This document shows positions 35,764 through 48,315 of a stretch of DNA of 64,000 nt, one piece after another. The DNA comes from Gibbula magus (Eukaryota > Mollusca > Gastropoda > Trochida > Trochidae). Every line of letters begins with the position of its first letter. Within the stretch, counting starts at the first letter, position 1. Position numbers and translations under genes: made by a program. The notes below the pieces were generated by a model. That model worked only from the letters and a program-made list of their open reading frames with translations, was not told the DNA's origin and searched no databases. The DNA is taken from contig OW388300.1 of NCBI GenBank assembly GCA_936450465.1, positions 43,246,358 to 43,310,357 on the forward strand, given 5' to 3'.

Positions 35764-37222
35764 TAGGGCTTCCACGGGTCCAAAATATTGGACTCGAGTA
35801 CTCGAGGGGTTGGACTCGACTCGGACTCGAGTACTCGAAATTAATACCTTTCAGCTAAATGGCAGCATGTCACAATAACATTTTGTGAGTCTTTGAGGGT
35901 TTTAGATTATGCATGGAACTCTGATATACCACAAAGTTATTTATTAAGGCTATTTATTGTCTGTCTCAGTGATAAAGGCATGCAGATGACAGACAGAAGG
36001 AAAACTCCAATAAAATAATATTTACTTATGTTCTCCTTCAGTGACAACGGTACAGATGACAGAAAGGGTACCGTTGAATAAATGTGTGACAGTTTGTCGT
36101 TGTTCTAATTTTCACATCAAGTGTAAGAAATCTAGATATGGAATAGCTAGGATGGAATTTGACATGTAATGTTTATATTCGAAACCATAATCTGTAATCT
36201 TGAAAATCATTGCAGTGTTTAAGACTATGGTCGCCATTTTTATAAACAAGAATGGTCTTGATCATTTCATGAATTAAGGGTAGCAAGTATACAAGTAGAA
36301 GTTAGTTGAGATTTAGATACTTAATATTAATAGTTAAGACATAATAAACAAACAAAATTTATAATAAAAATATTATCTTACTTGTACATAGATTTAGAAA
36401 GATACTATTTATTCAATGTCAACAATTCGTAGAAAAATTCACATCCCTACAAAAAAATGGACCGCTTATAGATTTACATTCCTTCTAGATCTATAACCTG
36501 TTTCACATACCATATTTGGATTGAGTTACCTCCAAGCAAAATTCTCGCATTTTGATTGGTTATACCTCTGGTGATTTGACCATACACTTGATGGAGTATT
36601 TTACCTCATATGTCGGTGTCATTATCATTATTCTGTAGTGATAGAAGATTTCGATTATTGCCTTTTTATTTCACAAATATACTGAAATAATAAGAGAATG
36701 CATTTATGTTACCTTATGAAAAAGTGTAACATTCAGTATTAGATATGAAACCCGTCTATTGTTGCTTATCAACTCGACCAACATACAATTGATAAGTTTA
36801 ATATTTGACATCAGTATATCGACCAACTTGACCATATTTAAGCTTCATATCTATTTACATTTATTGATATAAACCTCATTAATCATCAATTCAATGTTTT
36901 ATTTAATTGCATTGCACGATTTTAACTGAACTTTGTGACTGTGATTATGAGAGTAGCCGATGCGACCAGGGCTGATGTCACTGTTCACTTGTAACATGGT
37001 ATAGAACTTGTCCCTCAGGTACCATGACATACGGGGTCCACTGCGGTTGTTGTTAAATCTTTTCAGGCACGACATGTTCAATGTATATAACTTGCACAAG
37101 GTGATTAAAATTAATGTGAAATTAATGTGATCTTTTACTGAGTCCTCGAGTCACAGAAAATGGACTCGAGTCCAGCTAAACCCGACTCGTGCTCGAGTAC
37201 TCGAGTGCCCGTGGAAGCCCTA
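35764..37222. mobile_element. hAT-like non-autonomous DNA transposon, 1459 bp
   Basis: Ends TAGGGCTTCCACGGG and CCCGTGGAAGCCCTA are exact 15-bp inverted repeats. CATGCCAT, 8 bp, lies directly outside both (35756-35763 and 37223-37230). An 8-bp duplication and TAGGG-type ends are typical of hAT elements. Both subterminal regions are crowded with ACTCGAGTACTCGAG motifs (35788-35841, 37143-37206), likely transposase-binding repeats. The interior is AT-rich; the longest frame (36899-37099, minus) has no transposase motif, so it needs a helper. Confidence 0.88.
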
Positions 37223-37242
37223 CATGCCATAAGCCCATCGGA

Positions 37243-37276
37243 GTGAGTGAGTGAGATATTGTTTAACGCTGCTTCG
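37243..37276 (-). mobile_element. 34-bp SINE tail with 17-bp target duplication
   Basis: GTGAGTGAGTGAGATATTG, then TTTAACGCTGCTTCG, is flanked by the same 17 bp (GCCATAAGCCCATCGGA at 37226-37242 and 37277-37293). Read on the minus strand it is the 3' end of a SINE (GCGTTAAA, then CTCACTCACTCAC). This is the signature of an extremely 5'-truncated retroposition. Confidence 0.75.
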
Positions 37277-37293
37277 GCCATAAGCCCATCGGA

Positions 37294-38791
37294 CCTTTCA
37301 GGCCTGATGAACTATAAACAATTAAGTTCACTAAGTTCCACTGCAGTAACATATGGGTATCAGCATGTGGTGTAGATAATTAGAAATTAAATGGTGAGAC
37401 ATAATAATCTTCTGAATCAGATTTTCTTTTTATATATACTATATTATATTAATTAGTATTACAATATTAAAAGTATATATTTGAAATGATCAAACAGTCA
37501 TTGGAAATTACATTGTGATGTATGAATGATAAATGAAGTGAATTAGTTATTTTGTAACACTGAAGAGTGTTCAGGTATAATGATATTGGGGAAAAAACAA
37601 TTATGTACCCAACATTATAAACATTACCGTATTTCCTTGAAAACACCGGTTTTTAATATAAGCAACACTTGAATAAGGGAACATGAGGTAAATACAACAC
37701 AGGTTTTGAAAATAATCAAGGTCTTGAATCCAACCCAGGGATAAAAGGGTGCTGAACAAAATAAACTGCCAGGCAAAAGAAAGTACTCACTTCAGTTGGT
37801 TTCGATTAATTCAATATTTAAAAGAAATCAGATGTATTTGACTATTGCACGATTCAATAACACTTATCTGCAGTAGTTTGAATGAATTAATTGGTGACTG
37901 CTCATGTGATTAAATTTTAGTTAAAATATCTCTGTTTAATGAAGGGGTAAGAAATGAAATTTACGCCAACATGACCCCTACCATGTTTAAAATGTTGTAA
38001 ATGTGTGCAGAATCAGGCACACTTCTTAATCTTCACATAGAATATGTCTTTTATGTCCATGAACATGAATTTTTGAAGACATTTAAAAAAAAAATTTTTT
38101 ATTAAAAAACATGTAGTATTCTTTGACTGCTGACTAAACACCTGTACTTTTCATTTTTGATTATGGCATCGATATTTGCAATTGAAAATCATACAACTGA
38201 GGTGAGTACATTTGTACTTTCTTTTGTGTGGCAGTTTAGAACCCTGCGTTTGTATTCGAGGAAATATGGTATTCCATTTTCATTACTAGGTTTGAATATA
38301 AAACTTGAATATCAATTGGCATTGGTGAACAAGCTGTGTAGCTTAATATTAACAGAGTAAGTAATTTACAACATCCCCACAGTCAACCTACAAATAAAGT
38401 CACACGAAAAATCCTTTCTTCAAATATTTATTTTCAAATTTGTAAGAAAATATGCCGAAGACATCTTCAAACTTCAAAACAAATTACCTCGACCATCTCT
38501 TGTAAATACCTTTCTGTTACAGAAATGTACAGTATTCCAATGTGTAATCTAACGTTGCTCCAGATGGTGACATTTCGAGTCTTTTGTTTCATTTTGAAAT
38601 TTAAATTGACAGAATTTAAGGATCGCTACATTTACAGCTGATTTCATACACTAGCTTTAGGCCTTTACGTAAATCCTGGAGAAAATAATTCATGGGGATC
38701 TAACAATAATGTCAATAATAATAGGCTTTCTCGGCCAATCTGATAGATAAACATGCCCCTGGTTAATCGTGCCTAAGCTATTTTCTTGCAG
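37294..38791. other. Family B end and unassigned DNA
   Basis: 37294-37312 is the resumed family B end (CTTTCAGGCCTGATGA). 37625-37780 and 38225-38255 hold ACCGTATTTCCTTG / GAGGAAATATGGTA ends of a repeat also seen at 52270. No supported gene. Confidence 0.45.
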
Positions 38792-38985
38792 CGCGAGACG
38801 TAATGCAGCGTATCTTTTGCTCCAGTTCCAATACCCTGCTGAACCGTGAACCAATTGAATCTATCGACCTGCCAATCACTCAATGCAACAATGTTGCGAC
38901 GAGTTCACAGATAATGCCATTAGCCACTATATTATCTGCTGCCTGCTCCAAGCTCCGAACACTGTTAGGACACCATCACTATTGA
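38792..38985 (+). CDS. Candidate terminal exon or small ORF, unrecognised
   Basis: An excellent acceptor (CTATTTTCTTGCAG) is followed by an open frame running through an ATG at 38803 to TGA at 38983-38985. Composition is markedly GC-richer than the neighbourhood, with CpGs at its 5' end. The peptide includes FCSSSNTLLNREPIESID and ends SKLRTLLGHHHY. I recognise no domain. It could be a terminal exon of an unidentified plus-strand transcript or a non-coding exon. Confidence 0.28.
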
Positions 38986-41630
38986 TTATAGTCTTTTATC
39001 ACATCCATTGATTAACCACTTTTATCACACATTTATTTAACCTTCTGAGTGCAATCTTATGATGAAATATTCTGTTTAGACTTCAGTGTGTTTGATTACA
39101 ATCTTTATCACACTTTCTGACTAACATAGCTAACTCTTTGCCTGCAGAGTATTTCAGGGTAACCTATATCTATCAGTGCCTATCTTAGCTCCTCTCTCCC
39201 ATTTGATAACCAGTCATGATTCCTGTAAATTGGTACCCCTGAATGGTTTGGCACTAACCTATTCAGCAGCTAGATTGTCACATTTATTCATCTGCTTGAT
39301 TTGTTCTAATACGCTTGCCAACTCATTGGAATTCCATATATATATTGATTAAAGTCGTTAACCACATCTCTTCCCTGAAACCTGAAATAATAAAATTTTG
39401 AAAATTCTTGCACCGTATTGTCTTTAAGTATTTGTGCAGTGAGATGTATATAATGATTTGAGGTAGGAGAAAAATGTTGTTACTGCCCATAATAAATCAT
39501 TTGATTCTGGGTTGTGTTGGATCACTCAGTGGGCCTCAGCCATTTCTAATGTCAGAGCATTTCTGACGGCTTCACTTGAATAATTGCCGAAGAAGAAATG
39601 CAGAAAATTAAGCCTGCACAATCATGCCCTACTTCTTACAGGGGAAATCCAAATATTCGCACATGATATTTGGCGCCTCTTTATCTGTAGAATGGCCATT
39701 AGTAATCAGAGCTGGACCACTGAGTGGCATGGAGATATATGGTATACAGAACAAATTAATTCAGCAATCAATGGCGCAGAGTAGAACATAATTAAATCCG
39801 AGCTATAACCTGACAATACTCATTCTATTATCATTAGCATGAGGAATTCCTTGACAATCCTTTCTTGTCTGTATCATTGTGTCTTGTACCGTGCTTCTCA
39901 AACATTGCCGGAAAGTTATATATGTGAGGGGGCGGGAGGAAATTGTTGAAAAGAAATCTCTTAAGAAGAAAGAACATCTAGGCAGATTCAGGAATTTTCA
40001 ATAGTGGGGTTAACCTTTATGGCTCGTCAATTTTATAATAAATTTTTTTCAAAAGATGGGCTCAAGATCTTGAGCCCCTCTCTGGAGTTGCACTGAAGAA
40101 GAAAATTTTATTGCATCTTTGTGGATCAAATTGTAATAAATCAATACTTTTTAAATATATAGAAGATTAAAAGATTGTAACAATTTTCAATGTCTTTTGA
40201 AACTTATTTCTCCTACATCTGGCTTTAAATATTTGGGTCGGGGAGATAAAAAAAATAATTATGGTCTTAGAATTTAGCTCATCTTTGAGAATTGTACACT
40301 GAAGAAATGCAAAATGATAAATCTCCATTCTCTTGTGACATTGCATGATCATTGAATAATGCATATACAGAATTATGCATTTGTCAAATCCTTTGATCAA
40401 AGGCTGAAGGCGATATATTTATATCAGAGATAATATTGTTCAAGTTGAAAAAATTTAATCTGTAGGCATCTTATTAAGATTTCTGGAACCATTTAATATT
40501 CTCTTGTTCCAGTCATTAATCAAAGACATTAAATGGAAACGTTATTGCCTTCTACAATCTCATCATGTGTAATTGATCGAAGACCATGTAGCATTTGACT
40601 ATTAATCTTGGAGAGTTTAGATTTGTATGTTGATTTTAGGGAGTGATTAATGACAAAGTCCTTTACACAATTAAAGATGACAAGAAATATATCAGCTTCA
40701 TACAAAATAAGATTTTCTGAGATTTTGGACTTTCATGAAATACTTATTGTTAAGTGACCTTGGTTTAATTGATTCAATGTTTCCGTGACAACATGAAGTC
40801 AAAAGGTCAAGGTATGAATTAAAGATTTTGAAATGTCACCTGACCAGTAAGAAGGCGAGTCATGAACCAGGCATGAATAATAAAGAGTCTTGAAATAGGA
40901 ACCCAAGTGATAACAATGGAGGCAGCAGGGGTCAAGAAGATTTTGGACAAGATTAACAATATCTATAGATAACAGTGGTAGTTCAAGGGGATTTGGACAA
41001 ATGAAATCATTGTTCTTGCATAAAAAGAGTAACTAAGTACACCAAAGAAAATGGATATCACTAGCATTCAATTCAATTAAATCCTTACACTACCATTCCA
41101 AAACACCACTCAACCCCATACCCAAATATTGCAAACATTTCTCAACCACATAAAAGTGCAACTCCTCCTCCCCATATTTGATCTTCTATGCTGTGGGTTG
41201 GGGGATGGTTGTGGGGGTGAGGTTTCTTGCCTATCGTTCTTTCTATGCTTCAAACAAATCAGTACTTCAAGCCGCAAAATCCTCAACATTTATATGATCT
41301 ATAGAGGAATACACCAACACTATGTTCAATCAGATTGCTTTGTAAGATAGAAATATTTTCATCAAATTATTATGGAAATATCTTCACCAAACTAGAAGAG
41401 CGTTTGCAGGACACCGCAAAAGCAGAGCAATTCCGAAACTTTGGGTCTCGCCTTTCCCTGTTCCGCCTTCTCCTCAACGTAAATGGGAATTTTTTTGGAC
41501 AAAAATTTGTTCATTATTCAAGTTATTCTAACAAGTTGAATCATCACTGGGGTCACTTTTCACAACTTTGTTCTTAAAACCTATTTCTGATTTCAAAATT
41601 GGATCAAAAGATTAACATGGCCTTAACCAA
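38986..41630. other. Unassigned DNA
   Basis: One ATTCCTGTAAATTGGTA...GAATGGTTTGGCACTAA motif at 39220 matches copies at 32413 and 32534. No exon supported; short ORFs at 39584 and 41129 have no domain. Confidence 0.35.
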
Positions 41631-42500
41631 TATCTCATGAACTTGAACTTTGACCTCAAGGTCACACCATCAATGATTGCTTTTCATTGTGTATAACAAT
41701 CATGCAATGACTCAATGTGTTTATTGTTAACATAAGGCATATTCACAATAGCACGCTTAAGTTGTGACCTTGCTGTGACCTTGACCTTTGACAGATTTTA
41801 GCAAAAACGTTTTCAAATCTTGGTCTTCCTCCATAGTTGATATATACACCAAATGAGAGCCTGACAGCACAAAAATGTTTGAAGTTATCATGTTTACAAG
41901 GATTATTGTAGTGATTTAAGAACTCATGACCTTGACCTTTGACCTTGAATGTGAACATGTCAAAATCATTCACCAGATTTATAAGAAAGAAGCTATGTAT
42001 ATGAGATGTAAATACCTTTTTGGAAAAAAGTTACTTAGAGATTTCAGAACAGGTCACCATGACCATATCTCGTGACCTTGACCTTTGATTTCAAGGTCAC
42101 ACAGTCAATGATCACTTTTCATAGTGTATAACAATCATGTAATGATTCAAAGTGTTAATAGTTAAAACAAGGAATTTTTGCAACTGCATGCTTAACTTGT
42201 GACCTCGCTGTGACCTTGACCTTGGACAGATTTTAGCGAAAACCTTTTCAAATCTCAGTCTTTCTCCATAGTTGATATATACCAAGTAAGGGCTTGATAG
42301 CACAAACATTTTTCAAGTTATCGTGTTTACAAGGATTTTTTTAGCGATTTCAGAACTCGTGACCTTGACCTTTGACCTTGAATATGAACATGTCAAAAAA
42401 ATTCCCCAGGGGCATAAGTAAGAAGTTATGTATATTAGTTCTCATAACCTTGTAGGAAAAAAGTAATAGCGAATACAAAACGCGCAGGCAGCGGCGGCGA
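41631..42500 (+). repeat. Family C repeat, two tandem units of about 435 bp
   Basis: TATCTCATGAACTTGA at 41631 and TATCTCGTGACCTTGA at 42066 start two units about 80-90% alike by eye. Shared: ATAACAATCATG-AATGA, ACAGATTTTAGC, CCATAGTTGATATATAC, GTGTTTACAAGGAT. GACCTTGACCTTTGACCTTGA-type runs occur at 41776, 41927, 42073, 42209 and 42360. It ends in a GGCAGCGGCGGCGACGG patch. ORFs here are repeat artefacts. Confidence 0.75.
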
Positions 42501-42578
42501 CGGAAACTGCACAAAAACTGACAGCAGCTCTAATTAGAGCTGCTAAATATGAAATGAGTGAAATGAAATGATGAGTGA

Positions 42579-42601
42579 CCCCCCCCCCCCCCCCCCCCCC
42601 C
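42579..42601. repeat. Poly-C run, 23 bp
   Basis: 23 consecutive C after GTGA. A matching run of 23 G is at 59080. Confidence 0.95.
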
Positions 42602-43589
42602 TCCTAATATACCATACGCTTCTATCCATTACCATCATCCAACATTTTTGTTCCGACATTACACAGCTTAAACAAAGAGGAGAGGAGACTAGCGCATCCA
42701 ATATGATAAATCTAATCACCTTGAAGAAGATCTTCCTTGGAACACCCTACAGGTCTTCGTGACCCAATCAAATCAAGCTTCAGTGACTCCAGACATCCCT
42801 CATTCAATTATCTCCTCGCAGAAACTAACTTCCTCACACCCAATTTTCCTTAGAGAGATATTGAGTTGTGATCGCAGCCAAGACACAGATTAGCGAGACC
42901 ATTTAATCATGCAAACATGGTTTTGGTGGTCGGTTCATCAACGCTTCACATTGTTATCAAGATGTACGATAATAAACCCTGCACCTTCAGAACCCTTCAG
43001 TACTTGTAGTTTGGCCACTCAGAATGGGTTAATTGGCACCAGTGTGAGAATACTTTTTATGTTTACCTGACATTTGCCCTTCTCAAACTTTGACAGGCCC
43101 TGTGACTTGAAGACACTTAATTGGTAAGTTGCCCCATTTTAAACAAATTATCAATTGGACCGATAGCTTTTGGCATTACCGTAATTTCTTCAGTGTTAAG
43201 AGACTTCTATATTGATGTTGGGAGTATCAAACCCAAATCAAGCCTGGAATTAATTCAGGAAAATATGTCAACATTCCTCATGCCAAATGCAAGATGTTGA
43301 TATAAAATGATAAAATTGTCATGGGGGGGTCTTAGCAACATTCTATCATGATATAAACAATCTAATGTCTATCACTTTATCATGCTGCCATGGTAATATA
43401 TTTGATCAACTTATCATAGACCCTTAGCATTATGCTAGTATGGTAAAACCTTCTAATGTGTTAATTTCATTATAAATGTACAAGATTTACGTCTCAGCAC
43501 AGACCAAGCAACACAACACAACACTATGGAGAGAACATTCTGAGGTTAAATACAAGGGACGTAGCTAGTTGGTGTGGAGTGTCAGCTCT
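42602..43589. other. Unassigned DNA
   Basis: No supported gene or repeat family. Confidence 0.35.
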
Positions 43590-44090
43590 CAAGAAGACTG
43601 AAGATTTTCAGTTTGTCGGCCATCTTGTTTTTTTGCATAACATGAAATGAAAATGCTGTATTATAACCAATTTTAGTTTTTGTTGAATGATGTATAGCAT
43701 TTCAATAAATTTCTATGTTGGCAATAAGAGATCTTCCAACTGTAGCGCTATGAGCATCCATATAGTGAATGGATTTGAGCACTATATAAATGATCTTATT
43801 ATTAAATATATGTATTGACAGAGTATTTACAGCGTATGTCACAAATAATTTATCATTTAACTAATCAACAATGTCTTGTTGTGCCGTTGCAAAGCTTTGC
43901 ACACACGTAGCACTGATGATTGGCTTTCTGACTGAATGTGAGTTATAGCGTTAATAAAATTTTAAAATATAAAGTCATACAAATTTTACCTTTAGTAATA
44001 TGTTTCACCTGGATTAAGTGCAATTAACATGTATCATATATCTGTAAACAGGAATGTTTTTTTAATTTCATTTCCACAAAAAATAACCTG
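43590..44090 (+). repeat. Family D repeat, copy 2, with an insertion
   Basis: Shares GCCATCTTGTTTTTTTGCA, ATATGTATTGACAG and TTTAGTAATATGTTTCACCT with 17272-17696. A GCGCTATGAGCATCC...GCACTATATAAATGATC segment (about 43745-43805) is absent from the other copy and may be a later insertion. Confidence 0.6.
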
Positions 44091-44720
44091 ATAGAAAAAC
44101 AATTTAAGATAAAAGTGAACAGAGCTCACATACCCCTGCCTAACCTTTCTTAATCTTGATAGCATTCACAATGTGAATTTCACATCCAATTAAACAATGA
44201 ACCATAAACTCTATAATAACATAATGATAATATATAATATGAATAATATAAACAATAAAGTCTTTGAAATATATTTACTAAGTACAAATACAAAATGTTT
44301 ATTTGTTCTTCTGGTGGTGTAGAAGACATGTGCACAATTTGAAAAGATTCAGATGATTAGTTTTTCAGTTTGACAAATTTGAATCTAAGAAATTTACAAA
44401 GATCAATATACAGAAATTTGTGAGAGAAAAAAAATCACAAATCTTTTGAAGTTTGGTACTGCACCTCCCCTAGTGGTATAGAAGACATGTGCACAATTTG
44501 AAAAGTTTCTTACAAAAAGTCTTGGAAATAAAAATATAATGCTCAAGCACATGGACACACTGACGAATAGGGTGAGCACATATATATCCTCACTTCTTCG
44601 TAAGTGAGGATATAATAACTTTCTATCCTTCTGTTTCAATATAATATTCCACTGTGCTGTACTATTCAGCCTCCATTATTGAGAGCTTTCTTGACTCTAA
44701 CACACAAAACCTCACTATTG

Positions 44721-44855
44721 TCAACGTGTCATGGAGGCAATGTACAGCTCCATGGAGACAAGCTTCTCCAAGGTCACACCATTCTTGAAGACTTCCAGCC
44801 CATCCTTCTCTCCAGCTCTGTATCCTCCAAAGGGAACACACTCTATGACCTTCAT
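44721..44855 (-). CDS. Short unrecognised ORF, 44 residues
   Basis: ATG at 44855 to TGA at 44721-44723, preceded in frame by TGA. The peptide (MKVIECVPFGGY, GEKDGLEVFKNG, LEKLVSMELYIASM) has a protein-like composition, and the stretch is GC-richer than its flanks. It resembles the tail of a conserved protein, but I cannot name it. No good acceptor lies just upstream, so it may be a decayed fragment. A minus-strand AATAAA occurs near 44297-44302. Confidence 0.28.
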   Translation of the reverse strand: MKVIECVPFGGYRAGEKDGLEVFKNGVTLEKLVSMELYIASMTR

Positions 44856-47575
44856 TCAATCAGTTTACACTGGATGAGATTTCTTATAAGTAAATCAGGA
44901 GATATATTGATGTTGCTGTCCTGGTGTTGAGGATCCCATCAATCTAACTGTTCTTATATTAGAAGTGCTATAGAGAAGTTCTGCTATGAATCAATATTAT
45001 ATGAACATGCATTTATACAAATCTTGCAAGAGAAATTGAAAATGTCAACTTTGAAATACTGTTCCATTTTTGCAAAAAATCACAATTGTGTGATTAGGAT
45101 TAGGATTCCACAGATTCCACACGGTGGAATAGGTATTCCACACGGTGTCGTCTTCACGGGCGTCAGTCTGCTAGCGGTTGTTAAATTGAGAGGTTCATTC
45201 CTGTCACATTGATTAATTGGGTTAATTGAAATTCTTACGGGGTTATTATTGTTGCATCTTAGTGCTAGAGACTCACATAATTATGCTAGCATATGTAGTA
45301 TATTATTCTTTCGGCCGTAGTTTAGAAGCAAACACTTGCGCTTGTTATTAAAGTTTTACCGAAGTGTTTGAGGGATTTATTTATACAAGTTATGAATATG
45401 GCAGACTCAGCAAAGTTCAGGGTGCTATCGAGAAGTTGAATGAAGTTGAATGTGAAGGTTAAAGCATCAACACCATATAAGTTGTAGTATATTCACATAA
45501 CATTTACTGTTCACATATTGCAGTCACAGGGTAATTTCTGTGATATTTCATGAGTTATTGTTGTTGAAGTTTTTTGATAACGTTTGACAGGTAAATATCA
45601 TTGTTGACATTGGCGTAGGGCTGTCCATTGCCATTCGGATATTCTTGTAAATTTTGGCAGTATTCTCAAGCATAAATCTTCCATGCTATTATAGTGTGAT
45701 TAGATAGTTCATACATCTTCAAACATAAACATTTCATTGCAATTGTAGTGTCTACTAATATATTCTCAGGATAAAATCTCAGTATTATATGACTACTTGT
45801 GAATAGAAGTCTAGTTAATTTATTCACTCAGCACATTCCGTCCAATATTTGCAAATCATAAGTTTTCATCAAGTGTTGTCTTCAGTCATTCCATTATGGC
45901 AGTGCAGTGGGTGTATATTGAAGAACGAATAGATATTATTTATAGGTGATTCATATTGTCATTGTTGTCGTCTGACACTTGTTATATATATATATATATA
46001 TATATGCACCTCTTTTGTTGGGCGTCTTATCGCCAAATAAATTCGTTATTGAACTTTCATTTGTGTGTTGACTTATCCTTTGCCTTGAATTGAAATGGAG
46101 TTTGAGAAAGATTACACAGCCATCCTGACAAGAGGCTGCCTTGCGTGGTCGTCACACATTCCAGTGATTGAAAAAAGATATATCTATAAGAGAGAACAAG
46201 CAATTGACGCTCAAGTGACATAAACCCCGGCTGTAAATAAACAAAACGATAAAGAAAAACAGAGTAGAGGGTGCGGTCTGTGATAAGAAATTAGACGTTG
46301 AGAGGAACATGGTACGCTTTAATTCTCTTATATGTTTAAGTGTGGTTCTTTGAAACTAATTTTAATTACTGCCAACTTGATCTAAAAACATTTATATATC
46401 TCTTAAATCATATATCTGCAATTGTATAGTAGCGTTATTATATTAAAAATTATGCAAAAGAAGTGCAGAGGGTATATATATTTTATGAATTCAATGATAT
46501 ATATATAATATACATTTGTGTTTTGTACATTGTATCTTACGAATGAAACTACCAATGAATAAAAAAAGAAAAAAAAGTTGTTCATGTCTTATAAACTTTT
46601 TCTTTGGAAAATCCTATAGAAGTATTGACATTTCACATGGACAATACTATAGATATGTTCCAACCGACATGAGATTAACCCTTGGTCTGCTAATGCCCTG
46701 GATAACCTATCTTTGGCCATTGGCTCATCTCAGATTATTTTACATCACACTAAAAGTTGTTTTTGTCTACAAAACATCATGTCTGACTTATCACAGGAAT
46801 CCTTTAAAAGCATGGACACTAAATCAACACATCACAGTATAAAACTATCCATCATTTTATAACAGAGACTTTGTTCAGAATTGACGCAATGTAACCAGAA
46901 ACCTTAAAAGCTTCCCCAGTTGTCATATATCATACCATTAATAACACTATTACAGCTATGGTTATTATGGCTCCACATTTGACCTTCAGAATAACCTGAA
47001 AAATGCTGCGACAATGTCATTATAGTCACATGGTAGGATCATGTTACATATCACAAAGAAAAGCTTTGAAGCCCCATGGTATATACAGGATGTTTTTAGA
47101 AATTGGCTGGCAATTTGATTACTAGCTTCCTCATGACAAGATAAATACCGCATCTCAGGTTAGAAGCCTTGCATTAATACAAGTGTATTTTTTTTTTAAT
47201 TATTGACTAGTATTTGCTTCGATAAAATAAAACATCTGATGTTTGACATGTTAAAAGTTGTTTTTGCGAAAAAAGCTGTTAAAAGATCATGTTATACAGA
47301 AGAAAAACAAGATTTTCTAGATAACTTCTTTATTGTGAACATACATGACTTTTTGATGTAACTGTTTACTCCTTCATCAGATGTTCATGAAAGTAAAAAA
47401 AAATAATTTTAAAGTCTGTGTGAACCAAGTTCTACAAAATCTTCTTACAAAGAACAACATATCAGGTTTCTATTAATTTCAATGACGAAATATATTTGTA
47501 GCTCTGTGCTAAAAGCTTATGATACATTTGTAAGACATTTTCTTCATAAATGGGTTGAATATGAGAGGGAAGTTT
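44856..47575. other. Unassigned DNA
   Basis: A tandem GGATTCCAC / GGTATTCCAC duplication at 45103-45145 and a (TA)n run at about 45981-46005. No exon supported; the frame at 46516-46842 lacks any domain. Confidence 0.35.
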
Positions 47576-47828
47576 GCATCTATATTGTACTGAGAACGTC
47601 TTCCTGCTGCAAGATTGCATCTATATTGTACTGAGAACGTCTTCCTGCTGCAAGACTGCATCTATATTGTACTGAGAACGTCTTCCTGCTGCAAGATTGC
47701 ATCTATATTGTACTGAGAACGTCTTCCTGCTGCAAGATTGCATCTATATTGTACTGAGAATGTCTTCCTGCTGCAAGATTGCATCTACATTGTACTGAGA
47801 ATGTCTTCCTGCTGCAAGACTGCATCTA
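47576..47828. repeat. 41-bp minisatellite, six copies
   Basis: Units start at 47576, 47617, 47658, 47699, 47740 and 47781, with a 7-bp partial at 47822. Each is GCATCTATATTGTACTGAGA, then ACGTCTTCCTGCTGCAAGA and (T/C)T. Only 1-3 differences per unit, so the array is young. Confidence 0.95.
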
Positions 47829-48224
47829 ATGTCTTGGTTCTTACACTATGCTAATCATGGACAATGTGCTGACTATTCATTTACTAAGTGTTTCATTTTA
47901 TAATATTTTCTCCAAGCCCAAGTTCCTTAATTATCAACAGACCGGTGCTAAAATAAAACCTGGACCTTCTTTCAACAAGCTCCCTTAAGTTAAAGGATGC
48001 CCTTAGCGTGTAGTGATTACGTTGGTTTAAGATCACCTTAGCCAGAGAGGGCTTTGTAGAAGAGGGCCCTAGTGCTTTAAGCTTGATTGAAAATAAATCT
48101 GTCTTGTTCTGTTTTATTTGAAATTTCGATTGTAAAAATGTGGTTTATTATGTGTTTTTGTAAAGACCTGCTGGGAAATACAACATGGAAATATGGAAGG
48201 TTTATATAACAGAAGTGATTGTGA

Positions 48225-48315
48225 AATCACCTCCAGTGGGAATTGAACCCGGGACCTCCAGGTGACAGTCCTGCACTCTACCAGTTGAGCTAAAGGGATA
48301 TCCACTAGCCGAAGC
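48225..48315 (-). mobile_element. tRNA-like SINE head (not a functional tRNA)
   Basis: On the minus strand: TTTAGCTCAACTGGTAGAGT (box A/D arm) and CCCGGGTTCAATTCCCAC (box B/T arm). With GTC placed as anticodon (CTGTCAC loop), the anticodon stem has mismatches, and the acceptor ends do not pair, so I call it a SINE head or tRNA relic. It belongs to a different family from A. Confidence 0.6.

Noticed and set aside
48225..48315. Possible tRNA-Asp gene
   Set aside because: Anticodon stem mismatches and unpaired acceptor ends; kept as a SINE head.
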